From a virus, in the IMG/VR virus record IMGVR_UViG_3300045999_006174, positions 1 to 37,263 of that record: 37,263 bases of DNA; one strand, written 5' to 3'. Position 1 is the stretch's first letter; each line of letters begins with the position of its first letter. The position numbers were made by a program, and so were the translations under genes. Shown piece after piece: positions 26,571-31,945 of the stretch. The notes beneath the pieces were generated by a model that saw nothing but the letters and a program-made list of their open reading frames with translations, was not told the origin of the DNA and searched no databases.

Positions 26571-26766
26571 GATCATGCTCCATAAAGTAAATTGGGCTTT
26601 GTCCTGTCTTTTCTGCGAGTATTTTGGCTAAAGAATAGCTAGATTGATTCTTGCCTCTAAGAACATTGATAAGAGTAGATTCATGATATCCGATTTCTTT
26701 AGCTAAATCTTTAATGCTCATCCCTGTCTTCTCTTTAACGAGTTTGGTCTTTTCATTCATTGCCAT
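26557..26766 (-). CDS. Small XRE-type HTH regulator
   Basis: A 69-residue protein with a clear HTH (about 14-50): MSIKDLAKEIGYHESTLINV then LRGKNQSSYSLAKILAEKTG, typical of Cro/C1-type repressors. It overlaps both neighbours by 14 bases. An ATG two codons in (26760) is an alternative start. It lies just before TerS and may control the early-to-late switch of this leftward unit (inference). Confidence 0.75.
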   Translation of the reverse strand: MAMNEKTKLVKEKTGMSIKDLAKEIGYHESTLINVLRGKNQSSYSLAKILAEKTGQSPIYFMEHDHGKE

Positions 26767-26992
26767 GATCTAGCTTTCTGATGATCTTAGTTGTGATTTT
26801 CTCAATAGCATCATCATCATCGATTTCAAGAGCAAGATCAATTTGATCTCTTTGAAGACCGTCAAGCAATATCTTTTCAGCCAACTTAGAAATCTTAACT
26901 GAATGCCTATCGCTGATCGTGTCTAGTAGGCTGATCAGCTTAGTTGATACATATAGACTTAAAATCGATTTGCGATCTTTAGGTTTCATCAT
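26753..26992 (-). CDS. Small ribbon-helix-helix-like DNA-binding protein
   Basis: A 79-residue protein with a short basic N-terminal strand (PKDRKSILSLYVSTKL) and two helices (LLDTISDRHSVKISKLAEKI), matching ribbon-helix-helix regulators in layout, then an acidic stretch DDDDAIEK. The ATG at 26992 overlaps the SSB stop as ATGA; 26989 is an alternative. Likely a transcription regulator, but identified only by pattern. Confidence 0.5.
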   Translation of the reverse strand: MMKPKDRKSILSLYVSTKLISLLDTISDRHSVKISKLAEKILLDGLQRDQIDLALEIDDDDAIEKITTKIIRKLDHGNE

Positions 26993-27273
26993 AGAAATAC
27001 GACCTCAGAGGCAATCACTTTGATGTATTGCTTGCCTTCATGTTCGTTGATAACAATGCGACCAATAACGGTGATTTTGTCGCCTTTCTTTGCTTGACTC
27101 TGAACGATCCTCGCAAAGTTGCCCCACATTTCACAACTAAACCAAGTCGTCTTTTCTTCTCCCTTTACCTTTTCACTATAGGCAACTGAGAAATTAACTA
27201 CCTCTTTATCGCCAACTGTCTTGAGTTGTGGATCATTGCCAAGTCGTCCAATAAGTGTAAATCTATTGAGCAT
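26989..27273 (-). CDS. ssb: Single-stranded DNA-binding protein (short SSB)
   Basis: A 94-residue OB-fold protein starting MLNRFTLIGRLGNDPQLK, a standard SSB opening, with WFSCEMWGNFARI in the middle and GDKITVIGRIVINE later. It lacks the acidic C-terminal tail of bacterial SSBs, which binds partner proteins, so it may act only as a coat. The TAATG overlap couples it to the upstream gene. Confidence 0.9.
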   Translation of the reverse strand: MLNRFTLIGRLGNDPQLKTVGDKEVVNFSVAYSEKVKGEEKTTWFSCEMWGNFARIVQSQAKKGDKITVIGRIVINEHEGKQYIKVIASEVVFL

Positions 27274-27551
27274 TATTTTTTATCCTTTAGTTGTTTGTAC
27301 AAGTTTTGAATTTGTTTGATATGGTCTGTTGTGATTTTGGCTTTAGATAGATCAGCTATCTTTTCCTCAACCTCTTTATCTGAGAAATATTGTTGCTCAA
27401 TTGCATTGTTATGATCTGCTACCATATCGCCAAATATGATATTGATGCATAATTTTAAAGCTTCAGCAATCTCAGGTGCATCGTCTTTGAACATTGCATC
27501 AATGACTTGCTCAAGGCAAATCAGCCTGTTGATGAGTTTGATATTTAACAT
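27273..27551 (-). CDS. Unknown early protein (92 residues)
   Basis: The first gene of the long leftward series. It starts at ATG 27551 (MLNIKLINRL) with AGGAG upstream; a longer reading lacks a ribosome site. The protein is helical and slightly acidic, with two Cys and ending in KQLKDKK. No family is recognised. Its stop overlaps the SSB start, so the two are coupled. Confidence 0.6.
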   Translation of the reverse strand: MLNIKLINRLICLEQVIDAMFKDDAPEIAEALKLCINIIFGDMVADHNNAIEQQYFSDKEVEEKIADLSKAKITTDHIKQIQNLYKQLKDKK

Positions 27552-27636
27552 AAATTTTGTCTCCTGCTTTGTGTTATATAAACACATGAAAGTATAATAT
27601 TATATAATATTATATAATAATTTTCTAGGAGAAAAG
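27552..27636. promoter_or_regulatory. Divergent control region with palindromes
   Basis: This 85-base gap separates the leftward SSB/terminase series from the rightward ThyX cluster. It holds a perfect 22-base AT-only palindrome (27593-27614) and a 6-bp inverted repeat TGTGTT/AACACA (27570-27586). A rightward promoter fits TTGTGT (27569-27574), 18 bases, TATAAT (27593-27598). AGGAG stands before ThyX. Leftward -10 candidates lie in the same palindrome, but no good leftward -35 was seen. The dyads are operator-like. Confidence 0.55.
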
Positions 27637-28308
27637 ATGAAGATAAATGTATCAGATGGCTTTGTTGAATTGGTTGACCACATGGGAGATGATTTAGCAA
27701 TAGTGAACGCTGCTCGTGTCTCTTATGCTGGAGCAAGTAATGAATGGACTGATCGAGATGAAAGGCTTTTGCGATATCTTTGGGATCACAATCATTCAAG
27801 TCCCTTTAGACATGGCAACATAAAATTCAGAATTAAAGCACCAATCTTCATTTTAAGGCAATGGATGAAGCATCAAGTTGGCTGTGCATGGAATGAGCAA
27901 TCAGCACGATACACCAAGATTGAAGAGAGTTTTTTTTATCCTGATCATTTCAGATTGCAAGATACTAAAAACAAGCAAGGATCAAGTGGATGCCTTGATG
28001 ATAATAGAGAGGACGAGGCTTTGACTTTGCTTGCTCAAGGCTATCAGGTCGCTTACTACAATTATTTAAGATTGCTTGATTTGGGAGTATGTAGAGAGCA
28101 AGCGAGAATGATTTTGCCCGTTGGGATTTATAGTGAATGCATCTGGTCTGCTAGTACTCAGGCAATCATGCACTTTTTAAAGCTTCGTCTTGACCATCAT
28201 TCTCAATTTGAGATGCAAGAATTTGCTAAAGCTGTATATACTATTGCGTCTAGTATCTTCCCAAAAACGATGGAGCTTATCGATGCAATGCCTAAGATGC
28301 CACAATGA
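27637..28308 (+). CDS. thyX: Flavin-dependent thymidylate synthase ThyX (variant motif)
   Basis: A 223-residue enzyme that makes dTMP from dUMP with FAD, NADPH and methylene-folate. SPFRHGNIKFRIKAPIFILR leads to the signature region at 74-92 (RQWMKHQVGCAWNEQSARY). NE-x-S-x-R is intact, but the usual R-H-R is K-H-Q, so flavin contacts may differ. The dUMP-side CREQARMILPVG segment is present. It is normal in length, and AGGAG precedes ATG 27637. It fits with the class II RNR and deaminase as a nucleotide-supply set. Confidence 0.9.
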   Translation: MKINVSDGFVELVDHMGDDLAIVNAARVSYAGASNEWTDRDERLLRYLWDHNHSSPFRHGNIKFRIKAPIFILRQWMKHQVGCAWNEQSARYTKIEESFFYPDHFRLQDTKNKQGSSGCLDDNREDEALTLLAQGYQVAYYNYLRLLDLGVCREQARMILPVGIYSECIWSASTQAIMHFLKLRLDHHSQFEMQEFAKAVYTIASSIFPKTMELIDAMPKMPQ

Positions 28309-28465
28309 AATCAAATCAACCTTAGCTGGATCAAGTATTGAGTACCACTATTGCAAAAAGTGCCGAGCAATCCTTGATCAAAATGCGATCATCCTATCAT
28401 ACGATGATATTTCTTATGATGAGAGTTGGGATGATATCACCAAAGACGAGAGCGAAGATGAATAG
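28283..28465 (+). CDS. Zinc-ribbon miniprotein (60 residues)
   Basis: A short gene overlapping the end of ThyX by 26 bases. ATG 28283 has GGAG 8 bases upstream, which fixes this start over earlier in-frame ATGs. The protein has C3-x-x-C6 and C24-x-x-C27, a classic zinc ribbon, followed by a very acidic tail (YDDISYDESWDDITKDESED). The tail looks like a DNA mimic or partner-binding segment (inference). It also overlaps the next gene's start by 8 bases, so all three are coupled. Confidence 0.7.
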   Translation: MQCLRCHNEIKSTLAGSSIEYHYCKKCRAILDQNAIILSYDDISYDESWDDITKDESEDE

Positions 28466-28934
28466 CTTTTTTGATGTATGTTGGCTTGTGATGGGAATGA
28501 TCTTTAATCCCAATCAAGTCAAACAAGATTTAGGCTGGGAGAAGATCGTGGCTAAGTCAATCCCAAGCAGGATGAGAGCTTGCCAACAAGTAGCCTCAAC
28601 AGCTGAGAGAATGGGAGTTGATCCAAATCTGATGATTGCGATTGCTTTCTATGAGAGCAAGTTTGAGAGAGGCCTTGTATCGTCTGCAGGTGCTGAAGGT
28701 ATCATGCAAGTGAAAAAGCAATTTGTTGATTGTCAAGGTTGCGATGAGATTGAGTATGGTATCAAGGCCTATCAAACATGGCTGACAACAAGTCAAGGCG
28801 ATGTTTGTCTTGCTCTCGGTCGCTATGCTGTAGGCAATAAAGGCAAATGTGGAAAGAGATCTAAAGCGATTATCAAGCTTGCTTCTGAAATAGCTTGTCT
28901 TGCCTCCAAGGATGATGATTGCTATGACTGCTAA
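28458..28934 (+). CDS. Lytic transglycosylase (SLT family) with hydrophobic N-terminus
   Basis: A 158-residue protein from ATG 28458. The catalytic-type motif FYESKF (E66) and SAGAEGIMQV (76-85), then EYGIKAYQTWL and ALGRYAVGN, match soluble lytic transglycosylases, which cut the glycan strands of peptidoglycan. A hydrophobic N-terminus (FFDVCWLVMGMIF, 4-16) suggests export, as a signal-anchor. Six or more Cys in the last 70 residues (CQGC, KGKCGK, CYDC) suggest disulphides outside the cytoplasm. Odd place: it lies in the nucleotide cluster, far from the M15 lysin and holin. Confidence 0.8.
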   Translation: MNSFFDVCWLVMGMIFNPNQVKQDLGWEKIVAKSIPSRMRACQQVASTAERMGVDPNLMIAIAFYESKFERGLVSSAGAEGIMQVKKQFVDCQGCDEIEYGIKAYQTWLTTSQGDVCLALGRYAVGNKGKCGKRSKAIIKLASEIACLASKDDDCYDC

Positions 28935-29367
28935 AGATAAGGCATTTTTGAGTATGGCTGAGATCATGGCTAGCCTCTCACCATGTAGCAGGGCAAAAGT
29001 TGGAGCGGTGATAGTCAAGGGAGATGTGCCTATCATCTCTTCGTTCAATGGGATTGCTCGCAAGCAAAGCGGCCTTTGTGGAGGTGCTGATTGTCTTAGA
29101 GATAGATGTAAAATAGCAAGCGGATCAGAAAGCCAAATTGGTTGCCACCATGCTGAATTTAATGCAATTGCGAATGCTGCTAAGAATGGGATATCAACAG
29201 ATGGATGCTCGATTTATGTGACTGCTCCACCTTGCTTAATGTGTGCCAAGCTAATTCATCATGCTGGGATTAAAGCCGTTATTTATGAAGATCGAGATAA
29301 TAGGTGGATATCAACAGGCGAAGAGTATTTATCTATGAATGCGATTGATATTTTAAAGATTAGATAG
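28924..29367 (+). CDS. dCMP deaminase-like cytidine deaminase
   Basis: A 147-residue enzyme from ATG 28924 (MTAKDKAFL); earlier ATGs at 28912/28915 sit too close to the AAGGA. Zinc and proton-shuttle motifs are H76-A-E78 and P103-C-L-M-C107. CSRAKVGAVIV (21-31) is typical of dCMP deaminases of the ComE type. It turns dCMP into dUMP, the ThyX substrate, so the cluster forms one route to dTMP. An extra cysteine set (LCGGADCLRDRC) lies at 51-62, seen in several phage dCMP deaminases. It overlaps the transglycosylase by 11 bases and ends the cluster. Confidence 0.85.
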   Translation: MTAKDKAFLSMAEIMASLSPCSRAKVGAVIVKGDVPIISSFNGIARKQSGLCGGADCLRDRCKIASGSESQIGCHHAEFNAIANAAKNGISTDGCSIYVTAPPCLMCAKLIHHAGIKAVIYEDRDNRWISTGEEYLSMNAIDILKIR

Positions 29368-29538
29368 ATCAGCCCAAGTTTTGAGTTTAGTATTTTACAA
29401 GCTTCTTCACTGAAAAAAAAGGGCTGAGATTAGTGTCTGCTCTAAGGTGCTACGCGTCAATGTGATCGTTGTCTTATATGCCTCATCAAGGTTGAGCAGA
29501 CAAAGCTTAAACACTGGAGGAAGCTATTTGATTTCAAA
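29368..29538. other. Gene-free convergent gap with two long-range inverted repeats
   Basis: These 171 bases lie between converging genes and contain no plausible gene. A perfect 9-bp pair TGTCTGCTC (29434-29442) / GAGCAGACA (29494-29502) encloses 51 bases. A perfect 7-bp pair TCAGCCC (29369-29375) / GGGCTGA (29421-29427) encloses 45 bases. A 14-base palindrome covers 29526-29539. None has the stem-then-T-run form of a simple terminator. They could form side-by-side RNA hairpins on either strand: a small RNA, a paired terminator, or an endonuclease-associated element. Confidence 0.5.
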
Positions 29539-30309
29539 TTATTGATTTTTATCAATAAAAGCCTCTTGTACTTTTAAAAGATGAGATCTTCCAATAATCC
29601 AACCATCTTGCAAATAGCTTAGCAAAACAGATTGATTCACTCTCTTTTGTCTGCCAGTTGTACGATCAAAATTTAGAGCCTTTGAGATGATTTTATCACC
29701 ATGCTTTTTAACAATAATAGCTGATGAGCAAGTTAATCGATAGCCTTCAAGCATGTATTTAAGAAGATCAAGAGAATCGATAAAAATAATAATGCTATCT
29801 TTTTTTATTTTTAATTTTTTATTTCTTCCACCTATTCCACCTGTTCCACCTATTCCACCTGTTCCACCTGTTCTCAAATTATACATACATCCAAGATGTT
29901 TAGAATATCTTTCAACTACAATACTATTTACTAAACTCTCTTCTGCTTTAAAGGCATCGGCTGATGATCTGTAAAACTTTACAATGAACCTTAAAAAGCT
30001 ATCTTTGCCATATTGTCTAACTGCTTCTTGAATCTTAATTCCTCCACCTAAATAATGTTTGAGGGCAAGTTTTAATCTAGCGTTTGCACCTTGTCCTTTT
30101 TCTAAATCATCAGAAACTGTTCGCTTTCCAATATAGAAAAATCCATTGATCTTATTGATAGTCAAATAAACATAATGATATTTCCCATCATCTCCTAAAG
30201 TTGGAGTGATATTATCATCAAGATGATTGAGGATGCTTTCAACAAAGATTTGAGCTTCATCATGGATAAAGTTGATGTCATCAGGTGAATAAGTTGGATT
30301 GAGTTTCAT
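29539..30309 (-). CDS. GIY-YIG endonuclease (homing type)
   Basis: A 256-residue protein. The nuclease core is visible: YVYL at 46-49, FYIGK at 58-62, and a catalytic-type Glu in KAEESLVNS (123-124). A glycine-rich linker (GGTGGIGGTGGIGG, 147-160) leads to a basic C-terminal region likely to bind DNA. Free-standing GIY-YIG enzymes in phages cut allelic sites to spread themselves. It lies just after the replication initiator, with AAGGA before ATG 30309. An in-frame 9-base repeat in the linker is listed separately. Confidence 0.85.
   Translation of the reverse strand: MKLNPTYSPDDINFIHDEAQIFVESILNHLDDNITPTLGDDGKYHYVYLTINKINGFFYIGKRTVSDDLEKGQGANARLKLALKHYLGGGIKIQEAVRQYGKDSFLRFIVKFYRSSADAFKAEESLVNSIVVERYSKHLGCMYNLRTGGTGGIGGTGGIGGRNKKLKIKKDSIIIFIDSLDLLKYMLEGYRLTCSSAIIVKKHGDKIISKALNFDRTTGRQKRVNQSVLLSYLQDGWIIGRSHLLKVQEAFIDKNQ
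29826..29870 (-). repeat. Five 9-base tandem repeats coding the Gly-rich linker
   Basis: On the plus strand five units of TTCCACCTA/TTCCACCTG follow one another; read on the minus strand they encode the alternating GGI/GGT residues of the endonuclease linker. The length could change by slippage without breaking the frame, since the unit is 9 bases. Confidence 0.9.
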
Positions 30310-30321
30310 TCTGTTTTTCCT

Positions 30322-31605
30322 TTACTTGATTTCAATCTTAGTAAATAGTTTTTGATTTTGATCAGGCTTAGAGAAGATAACAATTGATCCATCAAAAGAA
30401 GATACTAAATCATCAAATTGTTGCATCATCCTATCTTTGAATTTGCTTGATGCTGAAGGTGGATTGAAATCAGTGATGATGATGATATCCATCTTGCCAA
30501 AGTCGTCTTTGATAGTCGATAGAGTACCGCCCTTATTTCTTTGATAGTCATCATATCTTAACTCAAACAATTCTTTGAGAGATAGAAAAGCAATCCTAGG
30601 GGCTCCAAACTGTGCTTGATTTGGATAATGCACCTCAAAGAGATTTTGCTTAAAGATACCTACTGCTAATTGCTCTAATTGAGTTTCATCATTTCCAACG
30701 ATTTGAAGCTTGTGTTTGCCCCCTGTGCATATATCCACTACCAAATCCCTATTATCATCGCTTAGAGTGCCTTTAAATTGCTGAATAGAGATATCTTTAT
30801 GTTCAGCCTTAAAGTTAACATAAGGCAATTTCAATTTTCTTGAGATATGTATCTGTCTTGACTCGGTAGGCCAAACATCATTTAGATCATGAATTGAGTA
30901 GTATTTGCCTGTATCTTCACAAGCCTTAAAATTGGATGAAGCTTTAGGCAGTCTTGAATTTAGCTTTTTAGTTTCTTGATTGACATATAGCAGCTTAGCA
31001 AATTCTATTGCCTCCCAATTTGTTGACGGTAGATCAATGAATGGATTTGCATCATGATTGACTTGAGATTGTACTTGCTCAGGCTGAACGGTCTCGATCT
31101 GTGTTTTTACTTTTCTTTTATTTATTTTCTTTTGATTATCTTTATTAGATATATCTTTATTTGGGGGGTAAAATTCCACTGATTGATTAGGGGATTTTTC
31201 CACTGATTGATTAGGGGATTTTTCCACTGATTGATTAGGGGATTTTTCCCTTGATTGAACATCAGATTTATAAAAATCAGTGTATGCTCTCCAGTATCTA
31301 GCTAAACAAAAATCACTCAAGATCAGCTGATTGACTGATAGCACTTTCTTTTTGATGATGATGTTGGCCTTGATCATTTTAGGGATTGCATCTTTTACTT
31401 GATGTTCGGATAATCCAATCAATTTACCAATGAACGCATATGAAACACAAATAGATCTGCCATCTGATTTATCATCTAATTCAATGAGCTCAATCATTCT
31501 CATCAAGATTGATTTGCTATTGGCGATTGAAGACAAGATATCGCATCGATTGATGTTATTAAGAACGCCAAATGATGGCATAAGCTCGCTAAATAGCTTT
31601 GACAT
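30322..31605 (-). CDS. Replication initiator, with DnaC-like degenerate C-terminal domain
   Basis: A 427-residue protein. The N-terminal part (about 20-100, SYAFIGKLIGLSEHQVKDAI ... KMIKANIIIKKKVLS) is a winged-helix region of the type found in phage initiators. Residues 118-144 repeat SPNQSVEK three times, encoded by perfect 24-base repeats, and a Lys-rich linker follows. The C-terminus (about 295-415) has the order of DnaC/IstB loaders: LQIVGNDETQLEQLAVG in the Walker A place without GK, RIAFLSLKELFELR, KMDIIIITDF in the Walker B place, and SIVIFSKPD at the end. It may bind the origin and load the DnaB encoded divergently. AGAAAGG precedes ATG 31605. Confidence 0.6.
   Translation of the reverse strand: MSKLFSELMPSFGVLNNINRCDILSSIANSKSILMRMIELIELDDKSDGRSICVSYAFIGKLIGLSEHQVKDAIPKMIKANIIIKKKVLSVNQLILSDFCLARYWRAYTDFYKSDVQSREKSPNQSVEKSPNQSVEKSPNQSVEFYPPNKDISNKDNQKKINKRKVKTQIETVQPEQVQSQVNHDANPFIDLPSTNWEAIEFAKLLYVNQETKKLNSRLPKASSNFKACEDTGKYYSIHDLNDVWPTESRQIHISRKLKLPYVNFKAEHKDISIQQFKGTLSDDNRDLVVDICTGGKHKLQIVGNDETQLEQLAVGIFKQNLFEVHYPNQAQFGAPRIAFLSLKELFELRYDDYQRNKGGTLSTIKDDFGKMDIIIITDFNPPSASSKFKDRMMQQFDDLVSSFDGSIVIFSKPDQNQKLFTKIEIK
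31103..31258. other. Candidate replication origin inside the initiator gene
   Basis: Three perfect 24-base direct repeats with a fourth degenerate copy (to about 31258) sit next to a roughly 60-base run of about 85% A+T (31103-31162). Repeats plus an AT-rich unwinding region within an initiator gene is the layout of the lambda origin, where iterons lie in gene O. The function is inferred from layout; no footprint or replication data are implied. Confidence 0.5.
31174..31245. repeat. Three perfect 24-base direct repeats (iteron-like)
   Basis: Copies start at 31174, 31198 and 31222 with period 24 and begin TTCCACTGATTGATTAGG on the plus strand. All three are identical base for base, and a weaker fourth begins at 31246. 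A repeat kept identical at third codon positions points to recent duplication or to selection on the DNA itself. Confidence 0.95.
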
Positions 31606-31711
31606 TGTAAAACCTTTCTTTTAATGATTTCGCCTATTGTATCTTTTTAAATTGACATTGCAAAAATAAAGTGATACGAATTTAAAAAAACTCACTACAA
31701 GGGGAATAAAC
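31606..31711. promoter_or_regulatory. Divergent promoter region between initiator and Cro-like gene
   Basis: Leftward: TTGCAA (31663-31658), 16 bases, TACAAT (31641-31636), leading to the initiator. Rightward: a perfect TTGACA (31652-31657) with a weaker -10 near 31673-31680 (GATACGAA). The two -35 boxes are back to back, so one repressor could shut both. GTATC (31639-31643) and GATAC (31673-31677) are an inverted pair that could be operator half-sites. AGGGG stands before the HTH gene. Confidence 0.6.
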
Positions 31712-31942
31712 ATGAAAGTCAACTTGAAATTAAATCGAGTAAAAGAAACTACAGGGCTGACTATCGTTCAGATTGCAGAAAAGATGAATGTTAAAAGTCG
31801 CATTCAAGTCTATCAGATGATCAAAGAAGAAGGATGCTCTATGAAAAACGCAATGCGACTTGAGCGAGCTACTGGCATCAGTCATCAGTTTTTTTTGTAT
31901 CCATTGCCTACCGCTCTTCAATTTTTACCAAAGCAAGACTAA
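31712..31942 (+). CDS. Cro-like small HTH regulator
   Basis: A 76-residue protein with an HTH (about 16-50): LTIVQIAEKMNVKSRIQVYQ then MIKEEGCSMKNAMRLERATG, as in Cro/C1-type regulators, with a short C-terminal tail. It starts with AGGGG upstream and is the first rightward gene from the divergent promoter region, the usual position for Cro. It probably controls replication genes; with no integrase seen, a lysogeny switch is not supported. Confidence 0.75.
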   Translation: MKVNLKLNRVKETTGLTIVQIAEKMNVKSRIQVYQMIKEEGCSMKNAMRLERATGISHQFFLYPLPTALQFLPKQD

Positions 31943-31945
31943 AAA

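Noticed and set aside
28596-29063. Leftward frame of 155 codons
   Set aside because: It lies antisense to the transglycosylase and deaminase, both with clear catalytic motifs.
29369-29427. Rho-independent terminator between converging genes
   Set aside because: The 7-bp pair is 45 bases apart, and the A-run inside the loop is not placed after a stem on either strand as a terminator needs.
29434-29502. tRNA gene suggested by the 9-bp closing stem
   Set aside because: No D-, anticodon or T-arm sequences and no GGTTCRA-type T loop.
29753-29974. Rightward frame with Pro-Pro-Ile/Val repeats
   Set aside because: It is the reverse reading of the Gly-rich linker of the GIY-YIG gene and has no ribosome site.
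31606-31942. Lysogeny switch of a temperate phage
   Set aside because: A Cro-like gene and divergent promoters are present, but no integrase, excisionase, CI-size repressor or attachment site was seen.
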